64,000 nucleotides of DNA from Alphaproteobacteria bacterium UBA2903. Lineage in GTDB: Bacteria > Pseudomonadota > Alphaproteobacteria > CAAGCB01 > CAG-977. Made by a program: the position numbers and the translations under genes. Location: NCBI GenBank assembly GCA_002349565.1, contig DEDN01000027.1:16750-80749 (forward strand), written 5' to 3'. Below are positions 62,503-64,000 of this stretch, in pieces (the first letter of the stretch is position 1; every line of letters starts with the position of its first letter). The notes under the pieces were generated by a model. It saw only the letters and a list, made by a program, of their open reading frames with translations. It had not been told where the DNA came from and ran no database searches.

Positions 62503-64000
62503 TTATTTCCTCATAAAATCTGGGACTTTTTGATTTTCAAGATATGGGAGATACCGTTCAACTATTTCAAAAACGATAATATCCGATTGCTTTAAAATTT
62601 GTTCATCACTAAGTTTAAATTCTCTTCGCCATTCAAAAACACTTTCTCTAAAACACATATAATAATAATCAAGCATAGATTTTGAAAACGAGTCCCTAAG
62701 AGAAAACAAATTTATTTTATTGTCCTTGTTAACACAGTGAACACTATCTCTGCTTTTTGTATCAACGCAATTGTCGCTTTGTACCGTCAAATGTTTATAC
62801 TTAATATTTTCATACAAGCCTTTCCTTGTATAAATCATTGAATTTAAATCTCCTTTCGGATACGAAACGAGTTTGAACTCAACATTTAATGACGGCAATT
62901 CTGGAAAATCTTTTTTCATTTCATCCCACAAAGCCTGATATCCGATAAACGCTCCGTACTGATTCCAATGAGTATCATTCTTCCAATACAATAATCCGTC
63001 TTTTTTCGCCGATAAAAGATTGTCCCTCGGATAAATGACGTTAATGTCTGAATTTGATTTTATATAATCTACTAATTGATATGTTCTGCTTAACCTATCA
63101 TCGTTCAATTTTTTATAAGCAGTCGAAAAGTATTCTCCATATATTTTATTTTTGTCAGGAGCAATAAATAAATAGAATTTCTTTCTGTTTTTTTTGCAGA
63201 AAGAATTAATTTCATCAAGATACATTAATATTGAATTAAGCTGCTTTTTATTATATAAAATCTTATTTTGCCAATTTTGAATCCCATTATCAAGTTTCAA
63301 AAAAATAAAGCCATCTTTTCCCATCATAGCTTTGTTATTTTCTATACGACTGTTAATGAAATTTTTAAAAACAGACCATAATGACTGCAGTCTTTTTCTG
63401 CCGTTAAATCTGTCATTAAACCACGCCTCAAAATCGCGCCCGTATTTCAAATTCATCCCGTTTTTCGTTATCAAAGACGGACGCTTGGCTAACATTCTGT
63501 TTTCCGTAACGGATTTGTCGGCGCGATCGATTTTCGACATTGGAACAAACAGCACGGCACACACAACAATAAGCAACGCAACATCAGCCGCAGGAATGCG
63601 CGTTTTGATTTTTAAAATCATTCCCGCCAACTGCCACCCCGCCAAACAAGACAGCGCAAAAACGCTGAACAGCAGCAATCCGTCAATTTCAATTCCGTGC
63701 TTTAATTTCAACGGTCTTTTCCAAATAAAATACGGATCCTTTTGCGATGAATTTAATTCCAGTATATCGTTTTCAATCTTGTACGAATCGATTTGATTTG
63801 GATGAACGTCTGTTTTTCCTTGCAGCAAATAAACGGTTTTATCGCCTTTTATTTTCAAATTCTTAATCGTTATATTCCCGGGAACGGTTCCAACATCCAG
63901 TCTGAATCTTTCGATATATTTCACGGGCAACAGCAGCTTGACCTTTCTATAATCAGAATTCAAAACCGCTTTTTGAGTTACGACCTTATTTCCGTTGAAT
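62503..64000 (-). CDS. SGNH/AlgJ-like partner of the MBOAT protein (5' end outside window)
   Basis: The frame is open to the window edge (VVTQKAVLNSDYRKV precedes the first apparent start, a TTG), so the gene begins beyond 64000. Readable part, about 499 residues: a beta-rich N-terminal segment, two TM helices (about 105-155) and a C-terminal periplasmic SGNH-like domain with the WKNDTHWNQYG motif of AlgJ/AlgX. Expected to complete O-acetylation of an exported polysaccharide. Confidence 0.8.
   Translation of the reverse strand, partial: FNGNKVVTQKAVLNSDYRKVKLLLPVKYIERFRLDVGTVPGNITIKNLKIKGDKTVYLLQGKTDVHPNQIDSYKIENDILELNSSQKDPYFIWKRPLKLKHGIEIDGLLLFSVFALSCLAGWQLAGMILKIKTRIPAADVALLIVVCAVLFVPMSKIDRADKSVTENRMLAKRPSLITKNGMNLKYGRDFEAWFNDRFNGRKRLQSLWSVFKNFINSRIENNKAMMGKDGFIFLKLDNGIQNWQNKILYNKKQLNSILMYLDEINSFCKKNRKKFYLFIAPDKNKIYGEYFSTAYKKLNDDRLSRTYQLVDYIKSNSDINVIYPRDNLLSAKKDGLLYWKNDTHWNQYGAFIGYQALWDEMKKDFPELPSLNVEFKLVSYPKGDLNSMIYTRKGLYENIKYKHLTVQSDNCVDTKSRDSVHCVNKDNKINLFSLRDSFSKSMLDYYYMCFRESVFEWRREFKLSDEQILKQSDIIVFEIVERYLPYLENQKVPDFMRK

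Overview
The window looks like the chromosome of an alphaproteobacterium of moderate GC, possibly host-associated. The evidence is gene order and protein families: thrC next to an M16 (mitochondrial-processing-peptidase-like) protease and a small DUF6898-like gene, tig-clpP-clpX-lon in one direction, rpiB-glyA-nrdR-nusB, ffh-rpsP-rimM-trmD-rplS and yajC-secD-secF. Genus or species cannot be named from the sequence alone. Most genes are on the minus strand. Several promoters can be read as near-consensus -35/-10 pairs with a 16-18 base spacer.

Layout. 1-640: 3' end of tRNA-Thr(GGU), its terminator and a ParD/RelE-like toxin-antitoxin pair. 1.0-5.7 kb: asd, then the ribosome/SRP operon ffh-rpsP-rimM-trmD-rplS with its promoter and a structured leader. 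5.8-9.0 kb: a DUF2238 membrane protein and a partner-switching signalling pair (STAS protein plus a receptor/phosphatase/kinase-like fusion). 9.1-14.6 kb: tadA-xseA-M23 peptidase-secreted protein on minus, a lytic transglycosylase and an RluB-like pseudouridine synthase on plus. 14.7-17.1 kb: an AT-rich two-domain glycosyltransferase and, upstream of it, about 320 bases with no gene but many long-range complementary segments (candidate structured RNA). 17.1-23.5 kb: lon, clpX, clpP, tig, tRNA-Leu(UAG), tRNA-Thr(UGU). 23.5-23.9 kb: tandem 136-base repeats that carry copies of the tRNA-Thr 3' end. 24.0-29.6 kb: seven-gene thrC-M16-DUF6898-rpiB-glyA-nrdR-nusB run. 29.7-33.7 kb: elbB, DedA, ankyrin protein, nadE. 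33.7-39.3 kb: tripartite RND efflux pump. 39.4-39.9 kb: a small element with 17-bp perfect inverted ends and an InsA-like ORF. 39.9-43.5 kb: copper ATPase with a fused C-terminal CopZ-like domain, an unusual leader, and trpS. 43.7-45.7 kb: three small genes of unknown function, one built of a striking 45-residue repeat. 45.7-48.7 kb: yajC-secD-secF. 48.7-57.4 kb: a giant autotransporter split by one frameshift. 57.6-61.0 kb: heterodimeric ABC exporter. 61.1-64.0 kb: MBOAT acyltransferase and a partner SGNH/AlgJ-like protein cut by the window edge.

Functionally the window combines translation and protein export/quality control (ffh, Sec, trigger factor, Clp, Lon) with envelope functions (RND pump, ABC exporter, autotransporter, polysaccharide O-acylation, M23 and SLT enzymes). 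The parts least explained by known families are the candidate RNA upstream of lon's 3' end, the copA leader with a sequestered mini-ORF, the inverted-repeat cassette, the GNPSGGM repeat protein and the tRNA-derived tandem repeats.
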